Shown here in pieces: positions 30,023-38,860 of a stretch of DNA of 64,000 bases. Both the position numbers and the translations under genes were made by a program. Numbering within the stretch: the first letter of the stretch is position 1; the number at the start of each line of letters is the position of its first letter. Source of the DNA: Affinundibacterium seohonense (GTDB lineage Bacteria > Pseudomonadota > Gammaproteobacteria > Burkholderiales > Burkholderiaceae_D). The stretch covers positions 1-64,000 of the forward strand of contig NZ_JACOFW010000017.1 in assembly GCF_014284305.1 (NCBI RefSeq), written 5' to 3'. Under the pieces are notes generated by a model, which was given only the letters and a program-made list of their open reading frames with translations, did not search any database and was not told where the DNA came from.

Positions 30023-30395
30023 TCATATACCGGTGCCCATTCGTTGATACTGTGGAGATATATTGGCGCTAGGATCAAATTCTATGGCAAAGGACCTAGC
30101 TTTTCCATCGCCTTTCGAACTAGTGGCGTTGTGCTCGGTAGTTGCTGCTTGATCTTGAAATACTTGATGGCGAGTCTTGAATTTCCTCTGCGAAAATTCA
30201 AGCACATGGTCCAGTGAACTAATAACTTGTCGATAACGACCATTTGATTTTCCTATCGCAAAAAAAGTGGATGCACAGTGATCTGATAACTGAGAAGCTC
30301 GTTTGTCACTATCGGTTTCTTGTAGAACTCCGCTAATTCTTCTGTGGTTCGTTCTTTACTTCGCCGCTATCAGCTTGGTTGATGTCGAGTAGCAT
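30023..30395 (-). pseudogene. Possible frameshifted small gene of unknown function
   Basis: Reading the minus strand, ATG 30395 gives MLLDINQADSGEVKNEPQKN and then TAG. The adjacent frame is open from the TAA just upstream down to TGA 30023-30025 and reads, among others, SDHCASTFFAIGKSNGRYRQ and LEFSQRKFKTRHQVF. The two frames abut near 30333, as if one gene of about 120 codons had suffered a single frameshift. There is no ribosome site and no recognised family. Confidence 0.35.
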
Positions 30396-30562
30396 AAAAA
30401 TATTTTCATGTTAATTGCAACGCGCGACATTAGATGTCGCACTAGGCCCCAATACTCGGCCCCACAAAGCTTGCCTGTCACTTCTTTTTTGAATGGCAGC
30501 GAACTTTTATGGCGAACGGGTAGGTTGACGTTCATACCGAAAAATATTGAGGGATAAGATTG

Positions 30563-31297
30563 ATGAAAATAAATACCTTGCGATTAGCCTCGTTGACAGC
30601 TGTGATTGCCACCGTCATGTCGGGGTGTGCGACACAAGCACCACCGGTCACTCAACGCGAAGCGCCTGTATCTCAGGCTGCGCAGCAGCAAGCGCAACTT
30701 GCTATGAATGTGCAAGCACCTGTCACACCTTTATTAAAGCGCAAGATTGCACTCGGTCGCGTAACGAACGAAACGAATTACGGTAAATCGCTGTTAAGGG
30801 ATCAGAACGATGATCCGCTCGGCAAGCAGGTCACGGATTTATTGAGCAAAGGTTTGACTGAGTCAGGTGCGTATTTGGTGTTTGAACGTCCTGATATTTC
30901 TAAGCTTCAGGCAGAAAGTCGCCTCACTGATTCCAAAATGAATTTGATCGGGGTTGATGCACTCATCATCGGTTCAATTACTGAGTTCGGTCGCAAGACA
31001 GTCGGCGAGACAGGATTTGCCTCCGCGAGTAAAAAGCAAGTCGCTTTTGCTAAAGTCGATTTACGTGTCGTCGACGTGAAGACATCTCACGTATTTTTCT
31101 CAACCTCTGGTTCTGGTGAGGCTTCAACGGAAACATCGTCTGTATTTGGCTTTGGTTCGCAAGCTGGCTATGACGGCACCTTAAACGATGCCGCTATACT
31201 CATTCCACCATTGCACACGCTCTGCAAAGCGCCATTTACCACTGGTGTAAAAGGGGGCTTGTGCTTCGCGTTCTACACCAGAGGTCAGTACGCGTAG
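30563..31297 (+). pseudogene. CsgG-family lipoprotein, C-terminus lost
   Basis: The frame encodes a lipoprotein signal with lipobox MSGCATQ and the CsgG core: KIALGRVTNETNYGKSLL, VDALIIGSITEFGRK and SSVFGFGSQAGYDGTLND. Family members continue with a short helix that ends the protein. Here, after LNDAAI (about 31203), the frame runs into the antisense of the convergent phosphoesterase gene, adding about 31 foreign residues. The gene is thus cut at its 3' end by a rearrangement. CsgG proteins form outer-membrane secretion pores; this copy may be non-functional. A GAGGGA site precedes ATG 30563. Confidence 0.65.
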
Positions 31298-31972
31298 AGG
31301 ATTGTTGTTCTGATTGACTACATCTTTTTGTGCGTGTGCATGTAGCATTGGTGGTACTTCATGTTTGTGATGCAAACTATGTGGCCAATCTTGTTTCTCT
31401 TGCGCTACTGAGGGTTTGATCGCGTTGAGTTCGTCTTGTGTCGCTTGATACCATTCTTCATAAAGTTCGAGAATTGGCCGACCTTCATTGGCACGCACTT
31501 TTTCGATGGCTTCGGTATCCCAAGTGGCGTGAACAATGCGAATATCTTCGCGTTCAAGGGCAATTGGAAGCGTCAAAAGGAATTCACGTATTTCTATTCG
31601 TTCTTGTTCGGTAGCTTGCTTAAATGGTGCGAACTTTTCTTGGTCGTGCTCGAATTGTGAATCAAAATACCAGCCAGATCCGTCCTTGGCATCATTGCGC
31701 AAAAGATTGAGTTCGTGATTGCCCAGAATCGCTGATGCCCGTTTGGTTTTGACGAGGCGAGCAACTAGGGCAATGACGGCAGGGCTGTCTGGACCTCGGT
31801 CACAGTAATCGCCCACGAAGACTAATCGCCGACTATCTGGATGGTTGCCATCAGCGTCGTATCCTAGTTGTTGCAACAGCTCGCGCAAAGAATCGATTTC
31901 ACCGTGGATGTCACCGATGATATCGAGTTTTCCTGGCGGGAGGGTTTGAATTAGCGAATACGATGTGGTCAT
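31181..31972 (-). CDS. PPP-type metallophosphoesterase (ApaH/PrpE-like)
   Basis: About 263 residues from ATG 31972. The three calcineurin-like metal motifs are intact: DIIGDIHGE, FVGDYCDRGPDS and ILGNHELNLL. Such enzymes hydrolyse phosphoproteins, dinucleoside polyphosphates or RNA-end phosphates; the substrate is not evident. It begins four bases after the stop of the upstream 90-residue gene and is probably translated by coupling, as no ribosome site is seen. Its 3' end overlaps the broken CsgG frame by 117 bases. Confidence 0.85.
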   Translation of the reverse strand: MTTSYSLIQTLPPGKLDIIGDIHGEIDSLRELLQQLGYDADGNHPDSRRLVFVGDYCDRGPDSPAVIALVARLVKTKRASAILGNHELNLLRNDAKDGSGWYFDSQFEHDQEKFAPFKQATEQERIEIREFLLTLPIALEREDIRIVHATWDTEAIEKVRANEGRPILELYEEWYQATQDELNAIKPSVAQEKQDWPHSLHHKHEVPPMLHAHAQKDVVNQNNNPLRVLTSGVEREAQAPFYTSGKWRFAERVQWWNEYSGIV

Positions 31973-31976
31973 AAAT

Positions 31977-32246
31977 TTAGTGGTTTTCCAAAACGATTTT
32001 CTGCAAACTGCTAAGCATACCAGCAACGCTCATCTGATTGCCTTCAATACGCGCTTCACCGCGTAAATCTAAACTGTATTTGCCATCGAGGTAGAGCGTG
32101 ACGATCCCTAGACCGACGAGTTTGCCAGATTTCGCCTCTGCTAAAAGTTCCTCTAGAAAATCAACAGTCTCGTCTGAAACCTTTGCAGGGAATTTGCTGA
32201 CTGTTTGTAGGTTTGATTGATTCGTAGGTATCCAAGCGTTTTCCAT
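31977..32246 (-). CDS. Small hypothetical protein upstream of phosphoesterase
   Basis: About 89 residues from ATG 32246, chosen because AGAGGAAAG lies just before it; the frame is open further back to 32375. The C-terminal half reads like a compact beta-alpha unit (LVGLGIVTLYLDGKYSLDL), with no cysteines or signal peptide. It precedes the phosphoesterase by four bases, so the two form a unit. No family is recognised with certainty. Confidence 0.6.
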   Translation of the reverse strand: MENAWIPTNQSNLQTVSKFPAKVSDETVDFLEELLAEAKSGKLVGLGIVTLYLDGKYSLDLRGEARIEGNQMSVAGMLSSLQKIVLENH

Positions 32247-32468
32247 TTTGCTTTCCTCTTTAGTTTGGTGATTTGCATATTCCATTCGTTCTATCGATAA
32301 CCAAATGATGGGGGAAAGTTGCGACAGTATTTGTCGCGATGCGCATTTATGATCGTAACGTTTAAAATCGTTCATATAGATTTGTGGTTATAGACAAGGT
32401 TTATGTCGTAGAATTTTCGCATCGCAAGTTTGTTGATAAAGGGACCGTTAAAGAAATCAGGATATGAG

Positions 32469-33518
32469 ATGACTCTTACAGAAATTGAGAACTATTTTCG
32501 ACATGTCTTACCAAGGAAGGATGATCAGGTCTTTTTTTTATCTCAGCTGCTGGAATCTGTTTCCCTAGCTAGGGAATATTCTGGTGCTTGGTCTACAACA
32601 ATGTTGAGCGATGGTTTCCGCTTAAATGTTGGCCAAGTTGAAGCTTTAAGTTGTACATTTAAAAAAGTTGAATCGGCACAGAAGTCCTGCTGCCAGATCG
32701 AGCTCCGCATATTGCTTGCTGGTGACGATTGTGATTTGGTATTCAATCTCAATCCGGAATTTGAATCAATGGTTGCTATGAATTATGCATCGATTGGACA
32801 AAGTCATTGGTGTTATAGCTTTTTGTTTGATGCCTTGCCTTCGATGAGCTTAGAAAGTATTTTGAATGAGGTTGGTGGGCAGATAAAGCGCATGGCTGGA
32901 TTGCGTAGGCAATACATTGATCGTGCAAGCCACACATCGATTGGAAAGGTAAGAAACAAGTCCAATTTCGCAGCGAGTCATTGTCCTACTTTAATAGAAT
33001 ACGCAGAGTTAATTTGCAAAGTCGAGAATAAGTCCACGGACGGTTGGTACAACGGATATAGCTGGAAAGAGCGCGAAGCAAGATTAAAGGAAGCCCATCG
33101 GCTTCAGAAATTGGGGTTGTTACAGCACGCATCCGGCCCGTGCCAATTATGTGGTGACCCTAATGCTGAAGTGAAATATCATGATGAAGATTATAGTCTT
33201 CCGTACTTGTGGGGAGGGATCGCTGCATATGCCCTCTGCCTCCACTGCCACATACACAAACTGCATCGTCGATTTAGCAACCGGCAATTGTGGTTAGATT
33301 TCCTGGCACATGTACGCCGAGGAGGTTACGCTAGTGATCTTAAAAATAAAAAAATCAGCAAAGAATTTTCTCAGTACCGTAAAGCCGTTGCATCTGGTGA
33401 AGTATTTACTTTAGTTAGTTTAAGACCTTATGCCCAAGAAATCGGGCAAGAGTGGTTCTCTAAATTAAGTACCGATCCCAGCAGCCTGAGAGATCCGAGC
33501 GCCAGACCACGTCCATAA
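32469..33518 (+). CDS. Putative HNH-endonuclease-like protein
   Basis: About 349 residues. Near residues 225-270 it has a paired-cysteine treble-clef pattern: CQLCG, then HDEDYSLPYLWGG, then ALCLHCHIHKLHRR. This matches the CxxC...DY...LCxxCHxxxHxR layout of HNH nucleases that bind DNA. The N-terminal 200 residues show no known domain. ATG 32469 has AGGA upstream; an extension to 32430 is possible. The partner gene starts 22 bases later on the same strand. Whether it cuts DNA is inference. Confidence 0.6.
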   Translation: MTLTEIENYFRHVLPRKDDQVFFLSQLLESVSLAREYSGAWSTTMLSDGFRLNVGQVEALSCTFKKVESAQKSCCQIELRILLAGDDCDLVFNLNPEFESMVAMNYASIGQSHWCYSFLFDALPSMSLESILNEVGGQIKRMAGLRRQYIDRASHTSIGKVRNKSNFAASHCPTLIEYAELICKVENKSTDGWYNGYSWKEREARLKEAHRLQKLGLLQHASGPCQLCGDPNAEVKYHDEDYSLPYLWGGIAAYALCLHCHIHKLHRRFSNRQLWLDFLAHVRRGGYASDLKNKKISKEFSQYRKAVASGEVFTLVSLRPYAQEIGQEWFSKLSTDPSSLRDPSARPRP

Positions 33519-33540
33519 ACCAAATGAGGGTTCATATCAA

Positions 33541-34170
33541 ATGACATTACAAAATCGTGTTACGCCTTTTGGCCAACTTAAAGCCATCAATGCGCGAGGA
33601 CTTTTTTTAGGTAATCGTGGAAAACTTCATAATGATGAAAAGCGAATCATAAAACAATGGGACAGCAACCGCTGGATAACATGTTCGATTGAATACCAAG
33701 GAATTCGACGTGAAATTTTTAGCGAAGGGAGCTATTCCGAGTTGTTTTTTCTGGACGAGGCAACCGCATTGTCAGCGGGGCATAGACCTTGTGGTGATTG
33801 TCGTCGAGAACGTTTAAAAGAGTTCAAACTTCGTTGGCAGCAAGCAAATTCCGAGGATGGTGATACGAACGGTATTAAAGTTGAACTGATCGATACTCAG
33901 ATGCATGCCGAGCGCACTAAGCGCGATGGGACAAAAGTTACTTACCAGACGAAATTAGGCGAGCTTCCTGACGGCGTTTTTATTTCAATTGACGGGATCG
34001 CATTGTTGAAGTGGAATAATAAATTGTTTGAGTGGTCGGCTTCAGGATACATAGAACGGTTCGAAACTTTTCCAGATGAATTGGTTGTTGATGTGCTCAC
34101 ACCAAGATCGGTGGTTGGTGTGATTAGGGCCGGATATATTCCTCAAGTTCATCAATCGGCCACGGGATAG
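33541..34170 (+). CDS. Conserved protein of unknown function with GHRPCGDCRR motif
   Basis: A 209-residue protein beginning MTLQNRVTPFGQL. The segment LFFLDEATALSAGHRPCGDC followed by RRERLKEF is a strongly patterned feature I recognise from unnamed proteins in proteobacteria; two Cys and a His could bind a metal, recalling the Ada-type methyl acceptor motif without its third and fourth cysteines. It follows the HNH-like gene by 22 bases and may work with it. No function is established. Confidence 0.6.
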   Translation: MTLQNRVTPFGQLKAINARGLFLGNRGKLHNDEKRIIKQWDSNRWITCSIEYQGIRREIFSEGSYSELFFLDEATALSAGHRPCGDCRRERLKEFKLRWQQANSEDGDTNGIKVELIDTQMHAERTKRDGTKVTYQTKLGELPDGVFISIDGIALLKWNNKLFEWSASGYIERFETFPDELVVDVLTPRSVVGVIRAGYIPQVHQSATG

Positions 34171-34217
34171 TTTCGAAACCCACCGCGCATCTCCTCCCCG
34201 TTACTCTGCCTTTTCCA

Positions 34218-34247
34218 CCTCGATTTCTTAGATGAGATCGAGGTTTC
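34218..34247 (+). terminator. Possible terminator after 33541 gene
   Basis: CCTCGAT (34218-34224) and ATCGAGG (34237-34243) pair around 12 bases and are followed by TTT. The tail is short. Confidence 0.5.
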
Positions 34248-34452
34248 TACATGTCTACTTAGGTTTCCTTGTCAAGAGCGCCGCGTCTGACTCCTAGGTC
34301 GCTTCTAAGTGCGACCGAAATCGCGTCGTTTTCTTCATTTTTTTCAGTTTGTTAATTATTTGACACTCAGTGCTTCGATTTGAAATGCTAGTTGCTATAC
34401 ATGTTGTGAGTAATCACAAAGGTCATATGAAACGGCAAAAAAAGAGGAACAA

Positions 34453-34638
34453 ATGAGCAATTCAAATCATCTGCACGCTCTACTAGAACTTCTAGTCGAG
34501 CTAGCAATAACAGAACAATCGGAACAATTTGGGAGCGATATATGCAAAGAGCAGCAATCTACGCGCGATACTCGACTGACGGGCAACGAGCAACATCAAT
34601 CGACGATCAAGTTCGTCGAGCTAGAGAAAAAGCAGTGA
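34453..34638 (+). CDS. Leader ORF overlapping the serine recombinase start
   Basis: A 61-codon frame starts at ATG 34453 after a clear AAGAGGAAC ribosome site and ends at TGA 34638, overlapping the first 97 bases of the recombinase gene in another frame. The N-terminal part (LHALLELLVELAITEQSEQF) looks like a regular leucine helix, while the overlapping part has low-complexity polar sequence set by the other gene. Its likely role is translational coupling or control of recombinase level. Confidence 0.45.
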   Translation: MSNSNHLHALLELLVELAITEQSEQFGSDICKEQQSTRDTRLTGNEQHQSTIKFVELEKKQ

Positions 34639-36176
34639 GTCTGGGATATGAAGTTCCAGAAGATTTAATTTTTTCAGATTCGGCTATTACAGGTCAAGAG
34701 CACGGACTCGCGAAACGTGTGGGGTATCAACGATTTCTTGATGCTTTTGAAAAACGACAATTTCAAGCAGTGGTAGTAGACGAGCTCTGCAGAGTTGACC
34801 GCGACAGCCTAGGAATTGCGACTCTTCAAGATAAAATTGAAAGAAGCGGTATTAGATTTATTTCAACTGATGGTTTAGATTCAAATGTCCCGGGCTGGCA
34901 ATTGACTTTCGGGTTACAGGGTGTGATGGCGTCGCACGCAATTCGCGAGACACGTCACCGTGTTGTTCGTGGAATGATAGGGCAACTCGAGAGAGGTTAC
35001 ATGATTGCAGCGGCGCCGTTTGGTTATCGAATGAGACGAGCTGACGGAGATGCTGGTACCTTCTGGGAAAAGCATGAGACCGAGGAAAAATTGGTTGGAG
35101 AGATTTTTGCGCTACGCCGCCAAGGCGCATCATTCGTTGCAATTGCGCGCTCGTTGAATGAACGTGGCATCGTGTCGCCTCGACCATCGCGGAAAAATAA
35201 TGTTCCTAGGTATTGGAGACCTGCAACAGTTCGGCAATTACTAGGTAACACCATCTATCGCGGAGTATTTGTGTGGAATGGAAGTGCATTTGCAAAAGCA
35301 AAAGCGAAAAAGAACCACAAGGAGCTTCAATCGATTGAGTATCAGCGACCAAGTTTAAGAATCGTTGAGGATGATTTGTGGTTCGAGTGCAATAAACCAT
35401 CCGCGCATAAAGCTTTTCGGGGTGGGGGTAAGAATATCTTGGCGGGATTATTGACATGCGGAGTTTGTCATGCAAAGTTGACGATATCGTCGGGAGGGTC
35501 TGCGTTAACAGCACATTGCGCGCAGTGTTCTCAAGCGAAAAGAGTTGGCGTAGCTGACAGAACTACGCGATATGTGTCGATTGACTCGATAAAGATGATG
35601 CTGACCTATGTGATGGAAAAATTATTGTCTGATGATGAGATTAGCAAATTTCGTGCACTTTTGAGAGAAAAGTTGAATCAAGGTCAAGACGGGAAAATTG
35701 CAGAAATTCGAAGAGAAATCTCGCTCAAAGAACGAACAGCATCAAGATTTTTAGACCTTATAGGATCGGCGGAGATTGACGACCCTATTTTGAATAAGAA
35801 CTATAAAGAAGCTATTTCCGAAAAAGCGAGACTTCAAGCGGAGTTAAGTAGAATTGAGGCTGGGTTGTTAAATCAGGATGTGGCATCTATTGAACGTCAA
35901 TTAGCGATAAACCCAACCAGTTTGTTGCCACGTTTATTTGAGGGTAGTTTACCGCCTGAGCGCGTGAGGGCCGTTCTCTCAAAATTGTTTCCAGTAATAA
36001 GATTAGATGACAAGCCAAGAAAATTTATAGCTAAGTATCATGTCGAAGTGTCCCAAGGTAGTATTTATGCCGAACTATCAGAGTCTAACGTTGTCGATGA
36101 AGGAATAGTCGAATTGAACTTGATTGTAAGCGGTGGTGCTGCGCGACCGAGTTGCTGGATAGTTTCTGAGGTTTAA
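34542..36176 (+). CDS. Large serine recombinase
   Basis: A 544-residue protein with an N-terminal resolvase domain (catalytic Ser11 in YARYSTDGQRATSIDDQ), a recombinase domain (FGYRMRRADGD ... RGVFVWNGSAF), a zinc ribbon (CGVCHAKL ... CAQCSQA) and a C-terminal coiled coil around residues 385-450. This is the plan of phage and ICE integrases of the large serine type. ATG 34542 has GGGAG seven bases upstream. It is the second integrase in the island, of a family unrelated to the one at 28340. Confidence 0.92.
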   Translation: MQRAAIYARYSTDGQRATSIDDQVRRAREKAVSLGYEVPEDLIFSDSAITGQEHGLAKRVGYQRFLDAFEKRQFQAVVVDELCRVDRDSLGIATLQDKIERSGIRFISTDGLDSNVPGWQLTFGLQGVMASHAIRETRHRVVRGMIGQLERGYMIAAAPFGYRMRRADGDAGTFWEKHETEEKLVGEIFALRRQGASFVAIARSLNERGIVSPRPSRKNNVPRYWRPATVRQLLGNTIYRGVFVWNGSAFAKAKAKKNHKELQSIEYQRPSLRIVEDDLWFECNKPSAHKAFRGGGKNILAGLLTCGVCHAKLTISSGGSALTAHCAQCSQAKRVGVADRTTRYVSIDSIKMMLTYVMEKLLSDDEISKFRALLREKLNQGQDGKIAEIRREISLKERTASRFLDLIGSAEIDDPILNKNYKEAISEKARLQAELSRIEAGLLNQDVASIERQLAINPTSLLPRLFEGSLPPERVRAVLSKLFPVIRLDDKPRKFIAKYHVEVSQGSIYAELSESNVVDEGIVELNLIVSGGAARPSCWIVSEV

Positions 36177-36193
36177 TTGATAACTTGATTGAG

Positions 36194-36226
36194 AAATGGG
36201 CTGCAGTTATCGTAGCCCATTTTTTT
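36194..36226 (+). terminator. Rho-independent terminator after serine recombinase
   Basis: AAATGGGCT and AGCCCATTT pair perfectly around an 11-base loop with partial extra pairing, followed by a run of T. Confidence 0.8.
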
Positions 36227-36647
36227 GTTGGTAAATCGACCAAACTTGAAACACGAATGCCGATAAATGCTATTCGCAATTTGTAATGTTCTGGGATCCT
36301 AATAATACAAAATATTAACAGCGTTTAGCACTGTGAATTAAAGTGTAATAATCTCTATCTGATCTGACGGTTGCCCACATCGACTTCGATTTCGTCTAGC
36401 ATGCTCAGCAATTGTTGCATCGTTATCGTTAGCCGTAATCGCGTTCATTGAAGTGGATTAATTTTGCGAGCACACAAATAGATTTGTGGATTAATTGATA
36501 TTTTTTGATGTATATATGCATCATTAATTTAATTTTGATGCATATTCACATCATTAATAGTGATTTCTGATATTTCTACTATTGTAGATATACTGGAAAC
36601 CAGAATAGAATGCTTATATGCATCTAATTTATGAATAAATTGTACAT
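36227..36647. other. AT-rich hipBA promoter region
   Basis: No gene is seen. The region is very AT-rich toward 36480-36640 and carries two palindromic TGATG-N8-CATCA sites listed separately; a related half-site ATGCATCT lies at about 36617. The hipB promoter should lie within or just after the sites. Confidence 0.55.
36506..36553 (+). promoter_or_regulatory. Twin operators TGATG-N8-CATCA upstream of hipB
   Basis: Two 18-base palindromes lie at 36506-36523 and 36536-36553. They are 30 bases apart centre to centre, about three helical turns, and both sit in a repeated TTTTGATG...CATCATTAAT context. HipB-type antitoxins bind such spaced palindromes to autoregulate; that link is inference from position. 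Confidence 0.6.
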
Positions 36648-36953
36648 ATGCGACAAAATTTACATTTTTCTTCAAATTCAGTGACTGAAGGCGCGCAGCG
36701 TTTAGGGGAGCGGCTTCGTCGAGCGCGAAAGGCAAAGAAATTAAGTCTTGCTGACTTGGAGCGCATTTGTCGTATCCACCGAACAACGCTTGGACGTTTA
36801 GAGCGTGGTGATTTGGGAGCTTCTATTGGCGTATTGCTGAGTGTTCTTGAGGCATTACATGAGCTTGCAGATGTTGAACTTGTTCTCAGTAATCCTGACA
36901 CTCCAGAGCATCGACGAGTCATCAATATACCTGTACTAGACCAGGAATTCTAA
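36648..36953 (+). CDS. hipB: HipB-like antitoxin, XRE-family DNA-binding protein
   Basis: A 101-residue protein with a helix-turn-helix at about residues 18-72 (GERLRRARKAKKLSLADLER, then RTTLGRLERGD). It ends in a short tail that may pack on the toxin. The stop overlaps the HipA start by one base (TAATG). It is expected to neutralise the kinase and to bind the twin operators upstream. Confidence 0.85.
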   Translation: MRQNLHFSSNSVTEGAQRLGERLRRARKAKKLSLADLERICRIHRTTLGRLERGDLGASIGVLLSVLEALHELADVELVLSNPDTPEHRRVINIPVLDQEF

Positions 36954-38188
36954 TGAATAACTCGTGTACAGTCTTTGACTGCAGAGATCCCTACAATCCT
37001 GTGCCAGTCGGTAGTTTTGGCTTAGATGATATTGGTAACGGACATTTTGCATACGGTCGATTTTATGTTGATAAAGAAGGGGCGTTTGCCCTTGACCCAA
37101 TTCATCTAAAGTTATCAAAAGAACGTCAAGAAGTGCCGCGCCAAGCAGATGGCTCATATGGAGTGCTCTCGGATGCTGGCCCCAATGCATGGGGAGTTAA
37201 GCTGACCGCAAGTATCTTGAAAGGTAACAATCAACCGTTACCCGCCAATCCCATCGAATGGTTCCTTCATTCATGGCACTACGGATCAGGGTGTATTGGT
37301 TTTTCGCAGCACCATACACAGAAACCCAATTTAGGAGTAATCGCGAATCGCCGTGAGGACCTTTCAGCCAAACTTCAAAGCACCATCGACCAATTGACGA
37401 TTGATCCTGATACATCGTTAACGGATGCAGATATACGTTTGCTGGCTCCTGGTAGTAGTCTTGGCGGTGTTCGACCTAAAACGGTTGTGATGTCTGAAGG
37501 CTTGGAATATATCGCGAAGTTTTCTCGACCAGATGATGTATTTGATGTGCCGTCTGTCGAATATGCAACGATGCGCCTAGCGCACAAAGCTGGAATAAGT
37601 ACTCCCGACTTCGAGCTTCTCAATATCGCCAACCGCTCAGTATTCCTTATCGAGCGCTTTGACAGGACGAAAGAAGGAGGGCGGAAGCATTACATCAGCG
37701 CTCACTCGTTACTTGCCCCTTCTGGACTTAGTATCGATAAGCGAGAATTAGTTACGTCGTTCTCGTATGCTGGGATTGCAGAGGCGATGAGGCCATTTAA
37801 TATACGGGGGCAGCTAGATAGTCATCAACTTTATCGGCGAATGATATTCAACATTTTTATCGGTAATGTTGACGACCACCTTCGCAATCATGCCTTGTTG
37901 ATGGAATCACCTAGTCGCTATGTTCTATCGCCTGCATTCGATGTCATACCTCATTCAGCTGCCTCGACAGCACCTCAATCTATTGGCGTTGGAGCCCAAG
38001 GAGCGGCAAGCACGACCGCGAATGCGCTATCACAATGCGGTCGTTTTTTACTAAAACGCGACGAAGCTACCGCCATTATTGAAGAGGTTCGCGCGGTGAC
38101 AGCCTGCTGGCAACAAGAGTTTTCCGATTCTGGCGTCACCAAACGTGACATCCATCTCTTGAGCTCCTGTATAGATTTCCAGCGATAA
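36953..38188 (+). CDS. hipA: HipA-like serine/threonine kinase toxin
   Basis: A 411-residue kinase of the usual HipA length. The catalytic loop GNVDDHLRNHALL places Asp307, His309 and Asn312, and SPAFDVIP holds the metal-binding Asp330. A glycine/serine-rich phosphate loop lies at APGSSLGGVRPKTVV. Classical HipA phosphorylates glutamyl-tRNA synthetase and induces persistence; other HipA-type kinases have other targets, and the target here is unknown. Confidence 0.88.
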   Translation: MNNSCTVFDCRDPYNPVPVGSFGLDDIGNGHFAYGRFYVDKEGAFALDPIHLKLSKERQEVPRQADGSYGVLSDAGPNAWGVKLTASILKGNNQPLPANPIEWFLHSWHYGSGCIGFSQHHTQKPNLGVIANRREDLSAKLQSTIDQLTIDPDTSLTDADIRLLAPGSSLGGVRPKTVVMSEGLEYIAKFSRPDDVFDVPSVEYATMRLAHKAGISTPDFELLNIANRSVFLIERFDRTKEGGRKHYISAHSLLAPSGLSIDKRELVTSFSYAGIAEAMRPFNIRGQLDSHQLYRRMIFNIFIGNVDDHLRNHALLMESPSRYVLSPAFDVIPHSAASTAPQSIGVGAQGAASTTANALSQCGRFLLKRDEATAIIEEVRAVTACWQQEFSDSGVTKRDIHLLSSCIDFQR

Positions 38189-38213
38189 GTCGTAAATTTT
38201 TCGACGCTAGCAA

Positions 38214-38492
38214 CTATAGGCTCGCTTTGAGAATCTTGAGTCCTTTTAGTTTATTAATGGTTTTTTCCGCATTTTCATAAAGCGACTGAAAAACATCATT
38301 GTCATCATCGCCATAGCCATCGTCATCGAGCTCATCGTCCTGATAGATTGAATAATGCAGCGCTGCATATTCTCTTTGCATGTCTAGTAAGAGCTCTGCG
38401 CATTCTTTGAGTAGTGTTTGGTATTGGCACTTGTGTTCAGTTGATTCTGATTGCTGTTTGCACAGAGTAATAGTATTGGCTTTTTTAGGCAT
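38214..38492 (-). CDS. Small acidic hypothetical protein
   Basis: A 92-residue frame, convergent with hipA and ending 26 bases from its stop. The middle is strongly acidic (DDELDDDGYGDDDND), the N-terminus has basic and polar residues, and a helical C-terminus reads AEKTINKLKGLKIL. A DNA-mimic or inhibitor role is conceivable for such an acidic protein, but nothing shows it. There is no clear ribosome site. Confidence 0.5.
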   Translation of the reverse strand: MPKKANTITLCKQQSESTEHKCQYQTLLKECAELLLDMQREYAALHYSIYQDDELDDDGYGDDDNDVFQSLYENAEKTINKLKGLKILKASL

Positions 38493-38860
38493 GATAATTC
38501 TTTCTTAAATTGTGCCAACATTGGCTAGACATATAACACCTAAGTTTATATTTGACTTTTAATCAATTCAGTGTGTGCCAATAAGCCCGAGTTTTATCCT
38601 TGAAACTGGGATCATTAAGAGTACGCGCCAACAATCGAGGTGATTGACACAGAATTTCTTATAGGCTCCGCGTGCCGGTGGAATGATCGCGCTTGAGACT
38701 TTTTGGCATGACTACAGAGACTCGCCTGCAGCGCGCGAGCCCTGTAGGCTCTCCCGTCGCTAGGTCAAGTACTTCCACTGCGACCGTCTCAGTAACGTGG
38801 CAGCTTTGTCTAGCGAGCTTCAAAGGAGTCCATAACTTATATAAAGATGCTACCTGTACT
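38493..38860. other. Gap without recognisable gene
   Basis: These 368 bases change from AT-rich to a GC-richer patch around 38660-38770 and carry no coding frame that I trust. The shift in composition suggests a junction between island modules. Confidence 0.4.

Larger units (their letters stand above)
29881..30562. other. Gap between integrase operon and CsgG-like gene
   Basis: These 682 bases hold a terminator (29942-29978), a decayed minus-strand frame (30023-30395, listed separately) and an AT-rich promoter zone before 30563. No attachment-site copy of the tRNA 3' end was seen here. Confidence 0.5.
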
